From contig JXTC01000071.1 of NCBI GenBank assembly GCA_002914845.1, positions 1,001,633-1,065,632 on the forward strand: a DNA stretch of 64,000 nucleotides, written 5' to 3'. Below are positions 12,413 to 23,425 of the stretch, piece after piece; positions within the stretch are counted from its first letter, which is position 1, and each line of letters opens with the position of its first letter. This stretch comes from Trema orientale (Eukaryota > Streptophyta > Magnoliopsida > Rosales > Cannabaceae). The notes under the pieces are model-generated. The model saw only the letters and a program-made list of their open reading frames with translations, was not told the origin of the DNA and searched no databases. Made by a program: the position numbers and the translations under genes.

Positions 12413-13142
12413 TCTCAGCGGCTCCTTCCTGATAGAGGAGGAGGTGATACGGATTTTGTTCTTGCAGAGACTTTTCCGAATCCACGGGTTGGTTAAGATA
12501 GAGATTAGTTGTTATTTTATCTATTTATTTAAGTATTTCGTGTGCATGTGCTTGTGTGTGTGTTTGAATGCTTTCTTAGCATTCTGTTCTTGGTGTTGTA
12601 TATGCTATGCGTGTAAATGCTGTCTTAGCATTCTGTTCTCGAGGTTGAGGTGTTTGGTTTTGATGTTCCTTTGACTAGGTGCACATTTTTCTTTTTCTTT
12701 TTTTATTTTTTTAATTTTTTTGGCCTCATATTGAAGTCCACGGGTAATAATCAAAAGTCTACAAATTAACTTATGGTAGGAAAATTAACCATATATCCAC
12801 GCTCCATCATCTCCTTCCATTTTCATATGTGTGTAGTTTCTTTTTTTTCTTCAGTAATTATTAATCGTTTAATATTGTAGGGTATTAGAATATATGAGAT
12901 ATGTTCAATAATCATTTAATATTGTTTAAATGGTAAAGTACATGAGATATGTTCTTTCTTAAAATTAGGGTATTAGAGTTATCAGTAAAATCTTTTATAC
13001 TTGTAAAATGACTTATTTAGTACTTTTATTTGAATTCTAAGTGAGTTTATGCTTTTTTAAAAATATTCAAGGAAAAATATAACCTGATTAATTAACTTTT
13101 CTTGATTTGTATTAATTTCCAACATTTTTTAATATTTTCTTT
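12413..13142 (+). other. Downstream region of the TNL gene
   Basis: Probable 3' UTR followed by AT-rich spacer. It contains a diverged duplicated phrase around gcattctgttct (about 12580 and 12630). An open frame here is rich in Cys, Phe and Leu and has no domain resemblance, so I read it as chance. Confidence 0.4.
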
Positions 13143-13385
13143 TACACAAAACTATTCATAAATTATATCATTATGCACCCATATAAAAACAATATCATTA
13201 CAAAGTATCACCGTAAAAGAATTTGATAATTTTTTAATAATATTTAATTTAAGACGTTCGTCTTATATTTGAGAAGATACTTTAAACAAAGTACAAAATA
13301 AACAATTACTGTTATCAAATATTGAATTAAATCATATATTTTGAACAAATTTGTAACTTTTAACTCTCTACTTAGATGGATCCGA
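13143..13385 (-). repeat. Inverted copy of an AT-rich repeat also present at 21716-21900, 22190-22300 and 22745-22990
   Basis: The phrase around aatttaagacgttcgtctta, with its flanks, matches the reverse complement of the plus-strand copies near 22.2 and 22.85 kb. The match to 22745-22915 runs for about 160 bases, up to the gatccatct border. In all copies it lies beside DUF247 fragments, so it may be a mobile element that landed in an ancestral DUF247 copy before that was duplicated. Confidence 0.6.
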
Positions 13386-13401
13386 ACAACAAACTTAGTC
13401 T

Positions 13402-13659
13402 TCAATTTATCGTTTGCCAATTGGTAAACTTAGGGTTCAAATGATGAATTGGTCCAATTGAAATGACTCTTAGAATATAATATCTTTCAAAACTCTTTCT
13501 CAACAAGTCCAGAACGTGACATATCTTTCTTACTCTATTAGTTTGCTTTTTGACCTTATGTCTTTTTCGCACAAAATTTAGTAAGTTTTTATCTTTGATA
13601 CTCATCATTTCATAAAGGGAAATTTCCTCAATTTCTACTATGTAATATTTAGTAGTCAT
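13402..13659 (-). pseudogene. DUF247 fragment (N-terminal part only)
   Basis: On the minus strand an ATG at 13659 opens a frame with the start of a DUF247 protein: YYIVEIEEISL, then VRKICHVLDLLRKSFERYY and ISIGPIHHLNP. The same landmarks occur in the intact gene at 23426-24775 (RRVPEMLRNFEEYFEP, IISIGPIHYNNP). The frame stops after about 86 codons, where the family should go on for 350 more. Middle and C-terminal parts, including the C-terminal membrane segment, are absent. It is a truncated relic and is the inverted relative of the fragment at 23012-23160. Confidence 0.72.
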
Positions 13660-13739
13660 CTTAGAATATAGTGATAAACATAATGATAATATACCTATAC
13701 AGATCATAAGCGTGAGAAAAATATTAAGTAACAACTAGT

Positions 13740-14974
13740 AAATATAACATTTATAAATTAAATAACCTGACAAATATACAATTTTTGAATCAACAACATG
13801 AGTATTAGGCATCCTTCTAATAGTAATGGCCATACACCTATATTTGATTTTTTACCTAATGATGTCATTAACATAATTGTGTGCTAAAGTCTTTCAAGCA
13901 AATAAAGATTTATTCAAGTAAGAACGACACACTAAATATCATAATCAAATACATCAATCAACTACCAATAGGATAGAAAACATTATATCATTCATGACCT
14001 TCAATACACTTTTATCATCAATCTAAACATCTTATCAAAGATCAAAATTATTAACAAGATAATTATAATTGTCCATAAGGAAATTAGTACTAACTACGAT
14101 TAGTTATTAGTCAACAAATTATATGACTTGAAAATGAAACAAAATAAATGAGTTAGAGTGATACATTTAATCTCTGTATCTTTTCAGTCTAATACATATA
14201 TATATAACATGATTAATAATAATTTCAGATTACCTTGCTTAACCCAAAAATAATTTGTATAACCAATTTAATTAAACGCATTGCTCTTGTGTCAACATGA
14301 TATGACATATATATAACATATTAATTTACTCGCATTTTAATGTTTAAATATTATTTTAATTATTTAAAATATGTGTTTACATGTAATTTACTAGAATTAA
14401 TTCATGTATAATCATGTTAAAATCGAGTAATCTTACCAACATTGAATAATCTTATTAAATAGGTTATAAACAAATGCATGACACATTTATTTAATATTTT
14501 ACATGTTTTGTAGTATACTACATATTTATTAATCATGTTGTATTCGATTTTAAGTTTAATATATTTATTAAATTTGATCTATATGAAAATAGATTTACCT
14601 CAACTGTATGTGTCAGCTCTACCTCCACTTCAACTAGTGCCTATGCCACTTTATTAGACAACAAAATTAAAATTAGCGGCAGTTATTAATTTTATATAAA
14701 TTATTTTAAACGTCATAAAAATTCAATATTAAACTTGAATTTGATTTATAGAAACTAAATTTACCTCAATTGAGTTATTCATATTTATTGCATTTTTTTA
14801 CTACCAGCTAAGTCTTGACATTTCTCGGAAAATCTTATCAGAAGCTTAGTATTCAATTATAAAAAAGTAACATTATTTTAGAAAATTTAGGAACCCTATA
14901 GAATTTTGGGTCCATATGTATATACGTCTAAAAAAAAAAGAAAAAAAAAAGGAAAAAAAAAAGCTTCTTTTGTG
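13740..14974. other. AT-rich intergenic spacer
   Basis: No gene or coding remnant recognised. The bases just before 14925 are the reverse complement of those at about 23155-23200 (acatatggacccaaattcta), another scrap of the duplicated DUF247 neighbourhood. A poly-A rich tract lies at 14930-14961. Confidence 0.4.
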
Positions 14975-16242
14975 GGGAATGGCATAGATGTCCCATAAAA
15001 ATCTTTTCCACCAGATTTTCAACCAGATAAACTTTTCGAACTCAACTTAACATGTCTAACAGCTGCATTGGAGAACTATGTTGGAAATAACCGTTTGTCT
15101 TCTTGATTGTTACCGGGATGCTGCTGTGAATCCATCAGTTGGCAGCAGCTGCCTAATTCATTTGTTCTCTTTGATATCATTGGATCTTAGTAACTGCAAT
15201 CTGTAGTGATCATTGCTCGAGTCGCCTGGTAGTTGTTTACCCCTCTTCCGAACTAATCAAGTGATGATTATAAAACACGGGTACGAATTGGTCTGTGTAC
15301 GTTATTTTCAATCAGCCACCAAATGTTCCACTTGACAATATGGATTCAAAGGTTCCTTTTCTCACTGTTGAAGTATGCCACTGTTCTCCCTTCAAAGGGT
15401 CAAGTTTGGGCGTGGTGACATCGACTATCTTTTGTTTCACGTGAATCAGTCTGAGAGCAACACTTGAATCAGTCTGAGGGCAAATTATTGGTTTGTTTTT
15501 TCGCTACTTTCCAAGATCATGTAAGGATTGGTGTATGCGGGATCATCATTCAGCAAATGAGAAAGATTTGAAATGTTTTGTGAAAACGGTAGTTGACTGC
15601 ACTCTGGCAACTCTCAGAGACTTTTGAGACTGTGAGAGCAATGCAGCTGAAAAATCCACAGTGAAGCTGAAACTTGAGAGAGCAATATCTTTTCTGTTCT
15701 CAAAGGTGAAATCCCTGCTTGAGCAACTTTAAACGTGTAAGTCCACATCAGTTAAACTCTCTCATCCTGATGTAACAATTCTGTGGGGATTGCTGCAGGG
15801 ACTGGGAATTTGCTTGTATAAGCAAGAACCAGAGTAGGGTCCTGCTTCTCAATTCAACTCATTTCAGAAGATTCAAGGTTCGTTACTAGTCTAAGACGCA
15901 TACCAGCTTGGTATTGAATATATACCCTCAGAAAATCCAATAATGTCTCTCTCTGTCTCTCAAATGAAGTTTTTTATATTTCTTATTATCTTAATTGTCA
16001 TTTAGAATCAGATAGAGGTGGACTAGAACCTCTCCACAGTCCACATTTGGGAGGTTTCGTTTGGCTATCCTCTATACCCCTTTGTGGTTTTCACGGAAAC
16101 TGGAGCAATGCAGTCTCGTGGGGGCTTCATTTTGGAAGAGAAATCCCTGGCTTATGGGCAACCAAGTGCAGACTCCATCTTTTATACGAGCAATGTAATG
16201 AAATTCAGCAGTTCGAACAAATAATATGCGTCTACAAGTCCA
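14975..16242 (+). pseudogene. Decayed second TNL copy: LRR scraps and A, short-exon and B post-LRR modules
   Basis: Fragments follow the order of the intact TNL upstream. 14975-15090 copies the end of its exon 3 (from about 4332). 15115-15210 copies LRR text of exon 4 (from about 5265). 15210-15712 copies an A-type PL exon (closest to exon 9). 15800-15960 copies the short exon 10. 15990-16242 copies a B-type module (closest to exon 11, for example GLWATKCRLHLLYEQ). Intron-like gaps with their borders remain between the last three. The TIR, NB-ARC and most LRRs are missing and the frames are broken, so no receptor can be made. It continues at 19088 after the RPOT insertion. Only one A-short-B-C set is detectable, against two in the intact gene. 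Confidence 0.78.
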
Positions 16243-16989
16243 TTGCTGCAGCTTGCTATGCACGGCAAAAGTAAGTGAATGATCTGTATCTAGTATGAAG
16301 GTGCATGCATTTATGTGTGTTTTAATGAGAATTGTAACTTATTTCCACATGAGCAGACTACGTTGACAGCATTAGAAGAGATGTTTGAAGCTGCAAGAAG
16401 CATTACGAGCTGGCTTGGCGACTATGCCAAGGTATGACTTATTTGAAGCCTAATATACTTGTGTGCAAATATGGAGATACTGAAATTAATAGCTTCATAA
16501 GCTAAGTACAGTCACATAGTATAGAGTTCTGATCTTTGATGGAAGATTTGATGTGAGTTGGGTTTCTAGGTAGAATTCTAGACAGGTCTTTTATTCTAGG
16601 TAGATTTTAATGTTGGTGCATTTAGTCCATTGTAGTAATTAGTAATTCTAGTGAATTTATTGTGCTGTAAAATCGACTATTAGTCCTTTAATTTGGCACA
16701 GCTAGGATATCTTGAACACCCTGATAGATTGATGACCGCCCCATTAGTAGGCCATTTATTCAGATTTAGGCCTCTTATTGACTGCCAGTTATACATAAGC
16801 ATTATGCTGAGTTTAGCTCAGTTGGAAGTAAGCATCTATTCAGTCAGAGAAGTTTGTTTACGAGAGTTGTCAGAAAAATCCTTTTAATGCCATAACTGTG
16901 GGTGCTCTTCGTTACACTGGTTGTGGGATGGTCTTGTATTTCAGATTGGAATATGTAGAATTCTGTCTCTCATTCTTTGGAGCCCATGG

Positions 16990-17021
<32 letters not shown>

Positions 17022-18928
17022 TAGAGGCATTAGCTTTGGTTCCTACTTTGTCCTTATCTCATTATTCTATAACTATGCTGAGCCAAGTTATTTTGAACAT
17101 AGTGATTAGAGAATTCACCTTCTAGTTATACAGTTCCGTATCTAGCGGGATTAGAATTTTGGATATTTTCCCCAGTGCCTATTACCTCATTCACACACAC
17201 ACAGACATATCTTATTTTAGATTTTTGTGTATGAGGAGTCTGTTGCATTATTGTGGTTGCTGAGAGGATGACAGAGGAACATTCGATTTTATTGATCTTA
17301 AAGCAAAAGACTTTAAGCTAGTGTTACTTACAGGTCTAAGCATTTTCTAGTAGTTATTTAGTCTTTTAATTGGGCTACCTATAACTGAATTTGTTCATCA
17401 AAATGTACAGGGGATTGCGTCAGAGAATCAGGCAGTGCAGTGGACAACTCCTCTTGGACTTCTGGTTATTCAACCATATCAGCAATTAGGCAGAGCAGAC
17501 ATCTTGTAATGTTCAAATTCCTAATGACCTTCTAGAGCTTCAGTTTTAGGCATATATCTCCTATTATGTTGGCAATTTTAAACTCAACTGACACAATAGC
17601 CTTGGGATTTCAGATAAAGACTTCCCTTCAGGTGTTGACTTTACGGCAAGAAACTGTTAAGTGATAAAGGTACCATTTTTCTTTTTCTCTTATTAGTCTT
17701 TATGTACATAATTAGAGGTTGTGGTGATTTAAACTTAGATTTCAATCTAAATCTAGACCAACTCAGGCCTTATTCTCATTAAGATGAAACTACTCTATAC
17801 TTTTATTGTGATCTTTAATAGTTCAATCCACACATTATCGACATAGTCATTCATCCATGACTTTCTTCATTCTCTTCTTCTTCTTATTTTATTTATTTAT
17901 TTTTCAAAAGGAAAAATGTAGGAACTTGTTGGTTTACTTCCCGTGGAGAGAAAAGTTACCTACAGTTTAGTGACTAAGTTTTTTAGGTTGCAACTGGAAA
18001 ACTACTTCAGTGATGTAGAAGAGAATTCATTAGAGTAGTTAGTTTAATCACTATTGATATTGTAAGCTTTTTAATCACAAACTTTCTTTGAATTATGTAG
18101 GTAATGCCGTAATGGTTAAGCGGCAGAGGACAGCCTTCCCTCCCTTCACTCCTTTGATGGTTCCCATATGATGATGACTGCTGTTGCCTTCAAAAACACA
18201 GGGTTAAACTTTGCAGGTTTCTACTAAGTTATCTTATCTTAATTTACCTTTTTTTTTTCTCCTGCTCCTCTATCTTATATTCCCATGAAGATGTACCAAT
18301 GTCTTTATGTTTTAACATTTAATACCTATGGTTGATTGCAGGAGTCCATGATTCATAATGGACACTTGCCTGTGATGTTGGTGAAATGAATAGGATACAG
18401 AGAGAGAAATTTGTTGAACTAAGGCCCCAGTTTGGAGGATGTGAGTATCTTTTCTAATAAATGATTTTATGACTAAAATCAGAATATTTCCTTTATTTGT
18501 TATGACTTAAGTCACAATATTACGTTTATTTCTTATTCTCATTTGCAAGATTTGGTGCAAATTAGATCATTGTAGCATCCTTTTAGTTAGCTTACTACGT
18601 TTTACCACTTCACATTGCTAAAATTTGCTTGCTTATTAGATGAGATGAGTAACCAGAAAAGGAAGTTTCACTCTCCAAGTTATTCTTTAAAAACTATGAA
18701 CTAAAGATCTTCCAAAGGCTTATTTTTATTAGCTTCATTTGGTTTTTATCACTTCTATGCATAAAAAGCATATCTCTGGTTCAGTTGAATTTTGTAAGAT
18801 TACATCTTAGTTTTCTAGACCTACTACTTTCATTTGAGAGTTCTNCCAGACTGAAGTTTCCGCCCTTACCGGATCATGGAGACTTTGATCTCAGAGAGTT
18901 TCTGGAATCTCCCTATTTCGTCAACTAG
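16243..18928 (+). pseudogene. RPOT: 3' end of an RPOT gene (phage-type organellar RNA polymerase), broken
   Basis: RPOT enzymes are single-subunit, T7-like RNA polymerases of mitochondria and plastids. Exon pieces, all plus strand and in order: 16243-16270 (AAACYARQK); 16357-16431 (EEMFEAARSI, then SWLGDYAK); 17411-17505 (ASENQAVQWTTPLGL); 17614-17669 (IKTSLQVLTL); 18101-18216 (VKRQRTAFPP, then MMMTAVAFKNTGLNFAG read over breaks); 18342 to about 18440 (MNRIQREKFVEL); 18846-18928 (LKFPPLPDHGDFDLREFLES, then PYFVN and a stop where the family ends). Introns are kept, so this is a genomic segment and not a retrocopy. It is broken: a short insertion before the DK codons near 17660, extra bases near 18106, a loss around the PPNFVHSLDG motif near 18140, and a stop in the VHDSYW motif near 18353. 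The polymerase fingers and N-terminus are absent. Confidence 0.82.
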
Positions 18929-19087
18929 TCTAAGCCTGATGCAAAACATGGAGTGCTCTGCTCTTTTTTTTACTAGTTCAAGCTCTCTTCCATCCTCGGT
19001 GCATGGCAACCGAGCTCGTATTCTTTCATTCATCTGCCTTGAGATGGAAATCTGCATAATTGAAATAACTCGTTAGGAATTTCTAAT

Positions 19088-19209
19088 ATTCGTAGCTTTT
19101 TTCAGTCCGTGAGCGTCAAGCTATCATTCTTGGCAATACGGGTACAGAAATATATGTCAACCTTCAGTGTCGATTTCACATTGTGAATGAAGATTGTTGT
19201 TTGATGCCC
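19088..19209 (+). pseudogene. C-type post-LRR module fragment of the decayed TNL copy
   Basis: This stretch closely matches 11050-11170 in exon 11 of the intact TNL (the region reading AAFSVREHP, then NLQCRFRIVNEDC). It is separated from the B module piece by the RPOT segment and is cut off on the right by a copia fragment. About 400 bases expected between the B and C modules are missing. Confidence 0.75.
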
Positions 19210-20785
19210 TAACATGCTCCACCTTTTGGACAATTTCTCTTAACGTGCCAAGATTGTCCACATGTCCAGCAGATTATATTCTTTTTATTGGAGCTTTTCT
19301 TTTTCCCATTCTCGACTGTCAATGCTGAGCCTTCAGATGAATTATTACCACCATCACTCAGCCTTCTTTCTTCAGAAAGTAAATTACTTGTTACTTCTGA
19401 AAAAACTACAGTCTCCTTCCCATACACTAGAATCGGTTTCATATGCTCATAGGAAGATGGAAGAGACCAGATTAATCGTAAAGCTTTATCTTCATCATCA
19501 ATCTTAACTCCAATAGCCTCCAATTCAGAAACGATGCCATTTAAGACATTGAGATGATCAGATATTATCGTACCTTCACTCATACGTAGTGTATGAAACT
19601 GCTCCTTCAGGTATACACGATTTGAGACACCTTTTGCCCGACACAATTCTCTAAGATTTTCCCAGAGGTCCTTGGCTGTAGATATTCCAAGCACATTTGC
19701 CAGAACATTTTTTGCCAAGCACATCCGTATCGCACTTGCCGCTCTTTCATCTAGATCTTCTCAGTCTTTATCGCTAATTTTGGATTTTCCAGAATTATCT
19801 CTGCCCTTCAAAACCTTGTGTAGTCCAGATTGAATCAGCAAATCTTTGACTTGAACTTGCCACAAGCCAAAGTTAATATTCCCGTCAAATTTCTCCACAT
19901 CAGCTCTTATTAGAGTTGAATACTTAATTCTTGACATGTTGCTTTGTACCGCAAGCTTGAGAAAACACCACAAAAAAAAAAATTCCCAGGAAAGATTGGA
20001 GGGGTCACAACGGTCCCACTTAAAACCCAATCTCCTTAGACAGAATTTTTTTTTTTTTGTTTAGACTACTACCAAGCTGTAGTGCACTGAAGAACCTGCC
20101 TCTCTGATACCAGTTGTTGGGAATCTGACTGCCTCAAATTCATCACTCCCAGGATTTCACTTCACCGAATATCAGAATAACGGAGAAATAAAAATAGGGA
20201 ATTGAAACAGTCACCACAACACAAGAATTTAAGTGGAAAACTCCTAAATCAGGAGAAAAACCACTGCCCTCCAGAAAAGACTTCACTATATGAAAAATTG
20301 TTACAACCATGCAGCTTTCTCTCTTCTACCCAATGATCCCAAAATACTCAAGCACTCTTACAAGTATTTTCTCATTCACACCTTTCACCACACTCTTTGG
20401 ACAACAAGAGAGCTCACACCTCTCTATACTTAAGAAAACACTCCTAAGAAAATACAAAGAGAAGAAAAAAGACTTTTAACTAGAGAAGATAAAATATTAA
20501 AATGCTTCTTTAGGATTGGGATGAGAAACAATGAGAGAATAGGTCCCTATTTATAGTTAAGGCTTACCAACTCTTTACACGTTTTCTACTAAAACTTACC
20601 AAAATAGATACACAGCCTATACACGTTTTTTACTTGGTTTGCATAAATCAAGGAAGCTTTTATTGTTTTCCTTTGATTGGGAAAACGCATAAAAACGCGT
20701 TAACATTAAGAGGGTCACAACCTTTCAAATTCAATAAAACAAGTCTCTTTGGAACTGCAATAGAGAAGCAGTCAGTTTAACAAAT
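19209..20785 (-). mobile_element. Ty1/copia LTR retrotransposon fragment: 5' LTR, primer site and gag region
   Basis: Fossil element on the minus strand. Parts, in element order: an LTR whose inner end is at 20114 (plus strand begins TGTTGGGAATC) with a TATA-like motif near 20550; a primer site TGGTATCAGAG read on the minus strand just inside it; then a gag region with a UBN2-like domain and one zinc knuckle of the C-X2-C-X4-H-X4-C type near 19240. Protease, integrase, reverse transcriptase and the second LTR are missing. The outer LTR end lies somewhere in 20720-20785 and I could not fix it. It is incomplete and broken, with at least one interruption in gag. Confidence 0.75.
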
Positions 20786-21395
20786 ATAAAAGATTTTATC
20801 GATCAGAAAGCTCAAACCCCGACAAAAAATATGCGAATTCTAAAAAGACTATATTTAGATACTTCGGAAACTGGTAAATCTCCTTAACCTTTTGTGAACA
20901 GTAATTTATGAAGATGGTGAGTTTGACTGGGGCAGTGTAGTTGTTCTAAGATTTAAGGAAAATGTACTGTTATACTAGGTGTGATACATAATGCAATGGC
21001 TTTTTGTCGAAATTTTAACTCTTAGATTTTGACTTTTACGTACCATTAGTTCGCATATCTATGAGCTTAAAGCAAGATAGATAAGATTTAAACCCACCAA
21101 TAGTTGAAACATGAAAGCAATATCGTTCACCACTTAACATATGAGCAAGAATACTTGAATTTCCTTATAGTGATGAGGAGCAATTTTATTGATCGGAAAG
21201 CTCTAATCACTTAGAATATATGAATCGCACAAATACTATGTCCATGTACTAATTAATCTGGTAAATCTCATTAAAATTTGGGAAAAATTTTATCATGACA
21301 ATTGGTTTGACCAGGATAGTGGATTTGGTTATAAAATCCAATAAATATGTGGTGGAGTACTAAGTGTGATTCATAATGCAATGAGCTTTGTAGAA
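20786..21395 (+). repeat. Diverged tandem duplication, unit about 390 bp
   Basis: The unit starting near 20786 (attttatcgatcagaaagctc) recurs near 21185 (attttattgatcggaaagctc). Matching landmarks follow in the same order, including ctggtaaatctc at about 20874 and 21258, and cataatgcaatg at about 20985 and 21372. No coding content was recognised. Confidence 0.6.
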
Positions 21396-22324
21396 GTTAA
21401 GGATAAGAAATTGCTAGATAATAATTCAAATTCACTACTAAACACTTTAATTAGTATAATAATAATACTAGACCAAACTATAATAACTATGAATAACTCA
21501 ATGATTTGCAAGCTATAAATGTGTTGTTTATGAGATGTATATAAGTGTCAAAATTAGTGTAACATAACATTTTTATTCCTTAAACCCATTTGTTAATATT
21601 GAAAAAGATGCTCGAGAATTAAAGATAGCTAATATAATTTATAAGCATCTAATTAGTGATACAACAAATATATTCAATCATATATATATATATATATAGG
21701 ATTGTTAGATGTCAGATGATAATCATTATTTTATTTTGCATTCTATTCTAAATAAAATATATTTTCTCAAATATAAGAAAAATATCTTAAATTAAATATT
21801 ATTAGAAAATTATCAAATTTTTTTACGATAATACATTTTCATGATATTGTTTTTATATATGTGTATAATGATACTGTTTGAGAATAATATTGTAAAAATA
21901 AAAAATAAAAAGGTTTGAGATTAATAAAAGTCAACAATAGTTGATTAATCTGATATATTTTTGCTTAAATACGAATTCTTTTTTCAAATGCTTGAATTGC
22001 TATATTAATCAAAGAAGATTAAATAAGTCATCTTAACACGTATAAGAGCTTTCGTGGTAATTCTTAATCTCTAAAATTGCTTGGTTACTTTTATATTACT
22101 CAAGTATTTAAAATAGCATAATACAACATAAAACTCTAGGGTGGACAGCACGGGTATAAAAGCATGTAATTAGGTTAGTTGGGAACACATACAATAATTG
22201 TTTATTTTGTATTTTGTTTGAAGTATCTTCTCAAATATAAGACAAACGTCTTAAATTAAATATTATTAGAAAATTATCAAATTATTTTACGGTAGCGCTA
22301 AGCTTGTGATAAGATTTTTTTTGA
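21396..22324 (+). other. AT-rich spacer with two copies of the DUF247-associated repeat
   Basis: Copies of the repeat seen inverted at 13143-13385 lie at about 21716-21900 and 22190-22300. They are marked by cttctcaaatataaga and ttaaattaaatattattaga. A TA run sits near 21680-21700. No gene recognised. Confidence 0.5.
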
Positions 22325-22575
22325 AAAATGTCAACATTTAGTTCTAATGGCACTAAAAAGTATACAAGACAACATTGATGAATTAAGAATGGGTTTCAAT
22401 GAAAACGTTTTTAAGACTTATAATGATGCGACTCTTGCTAAAATATTATTTTTTGATGATTGCGCAATATTGCAATTTATAAAGAATTTTCTCAGTTGTC
22501 ATTTAAAAGAGTTGGAAATTATTGTTAGTCAGGCGGGATTTATCAATCAAGATATGTTTTTGCTCGAGAATTAAA
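22325..22575 (+). pseudogene. DUF247 fragment (middle part)
   Basis: An open frame on the plus strand reads DNIDELRMGFNENVFKTYND, then ILFFDDCAILQFI and finally QDMFLLEN, ending in a stop. These match the intact DUF247 gene at 23426-24775 (KDNINELKNSFDEDVTKTYE, LFLDGCAILQFI, QDLFLLENQIPF). N- and C-terminal parts are missing. It lies on the opposite strand to the intact gene about 0.85 kb away, so it is part of an inverted arrangement. Confidence 0.72.
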
Positions 22576-22744
22576 TCTCCGCTTGTGCTACTAATACGAT
22601 CATGCGAGAAAGCAGATTTCATTCCATCACATAATTGATCGAGTATAAAGTAACATCTTAACATAATTTTTTAAACCCACTTATTTATATTAAAGAGGAT
22701 GCACGATAATTAAGGATAGCTAATATCATTTGGAACTAAGTATA

Positions 22745-22990
22745 GCTAATGTCGTTCAGATCCATCTGAGTATAGAGTTAAAAGTTACAAATTTATTTAA
22801 CAAATATATGATTTAATTAAATATTTGATAACAATAATTGTTTATTTTGTATTTTGCTTAATGTATCTTCTCAAATATAAGACAAACGTCTTAAATTAAA
22901 TATTATTAGAAATGACACTCTTGTTAGATGTTACTTTCATATATGTGTATAATTATACATTTTATAAGTAGTTTTGTAAAAGAAAAAAAA
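22745..22990 (+). repeat. AT-rich repeat, plus-strand partner of 13143-13385
   Basis: It runs from gatccatctgagtatagagt through the acaaacgtcttaaattaaat phrase. The reverse complement of this text is at 13220-13385. A scrap like DUF247 sequence (gacactcttgttag) follows at about 22914, then a purine-rich low-complexity stretch. Confidence 0.6.
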
Positions 22991-23011
22991 GAAAAGAAAA
23001 GGAAAGATATA

Positions 23012-23160
23012 AGCTCAAAAACCAAATTGATAAAGTAAGAAAGATATGTCATATTCCCGACTTATTAAGAAAGAATTTTGAGAGATATTATATTCCAATA
23101 ATTATTTTGATAGGACTAATTCATCATTTGAACCCTAAGATTGACCAATTGGTACATATG
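23012..23160 (+). pseudogene. DUF247 fragment (N-terminal part), inverted partner of 13402-13659
   Basis: The plus strand reads DKVRKICHIPDLLRKNFERY and then LIHHLNPKIDQL, the N-terminal signature of DUF247. Nothing before or after it is DUF247 in frame, so it is a relic. It lies downstream of the middle-part fragment, which means the domain order is scrambled. Confidence 0.68.
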
Positions 23161-23425
23161 GACCCAAATTCTATACGGGTCCTAAATTTTCTAAATTCAT
23201 ATTTATTTATTTATGTACGATCTTTATATCTGTATCTGCACAAAAAAGAAACAAAAAAAAAACGATAACAAGAATGAATTTCTAAAAGACTAAGACTAAG
23301 ACAATAATGTTGATAACTAAACTTAAAAAGCATTGAGTTCAACATTCTTTTAAAACAGTTTAATTAGTAAAATGGAAAACAAATAGTGTACTTGCAAAAT
23401 AATCATAGGGTACATACCTGCGTCA

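Noticed and set aside
12444-12674. Plus-strand frame rich in Cys and Leu after the TNL
   Set aside because: Low-complexity text in the likely 3' UTR and no family resemblance.
16805-16870. tagctcagttgg, a tRNA A-box-like string
   Set aside because: No B box, no cloverleaf partner stems, and it lies in an RPOT intron.
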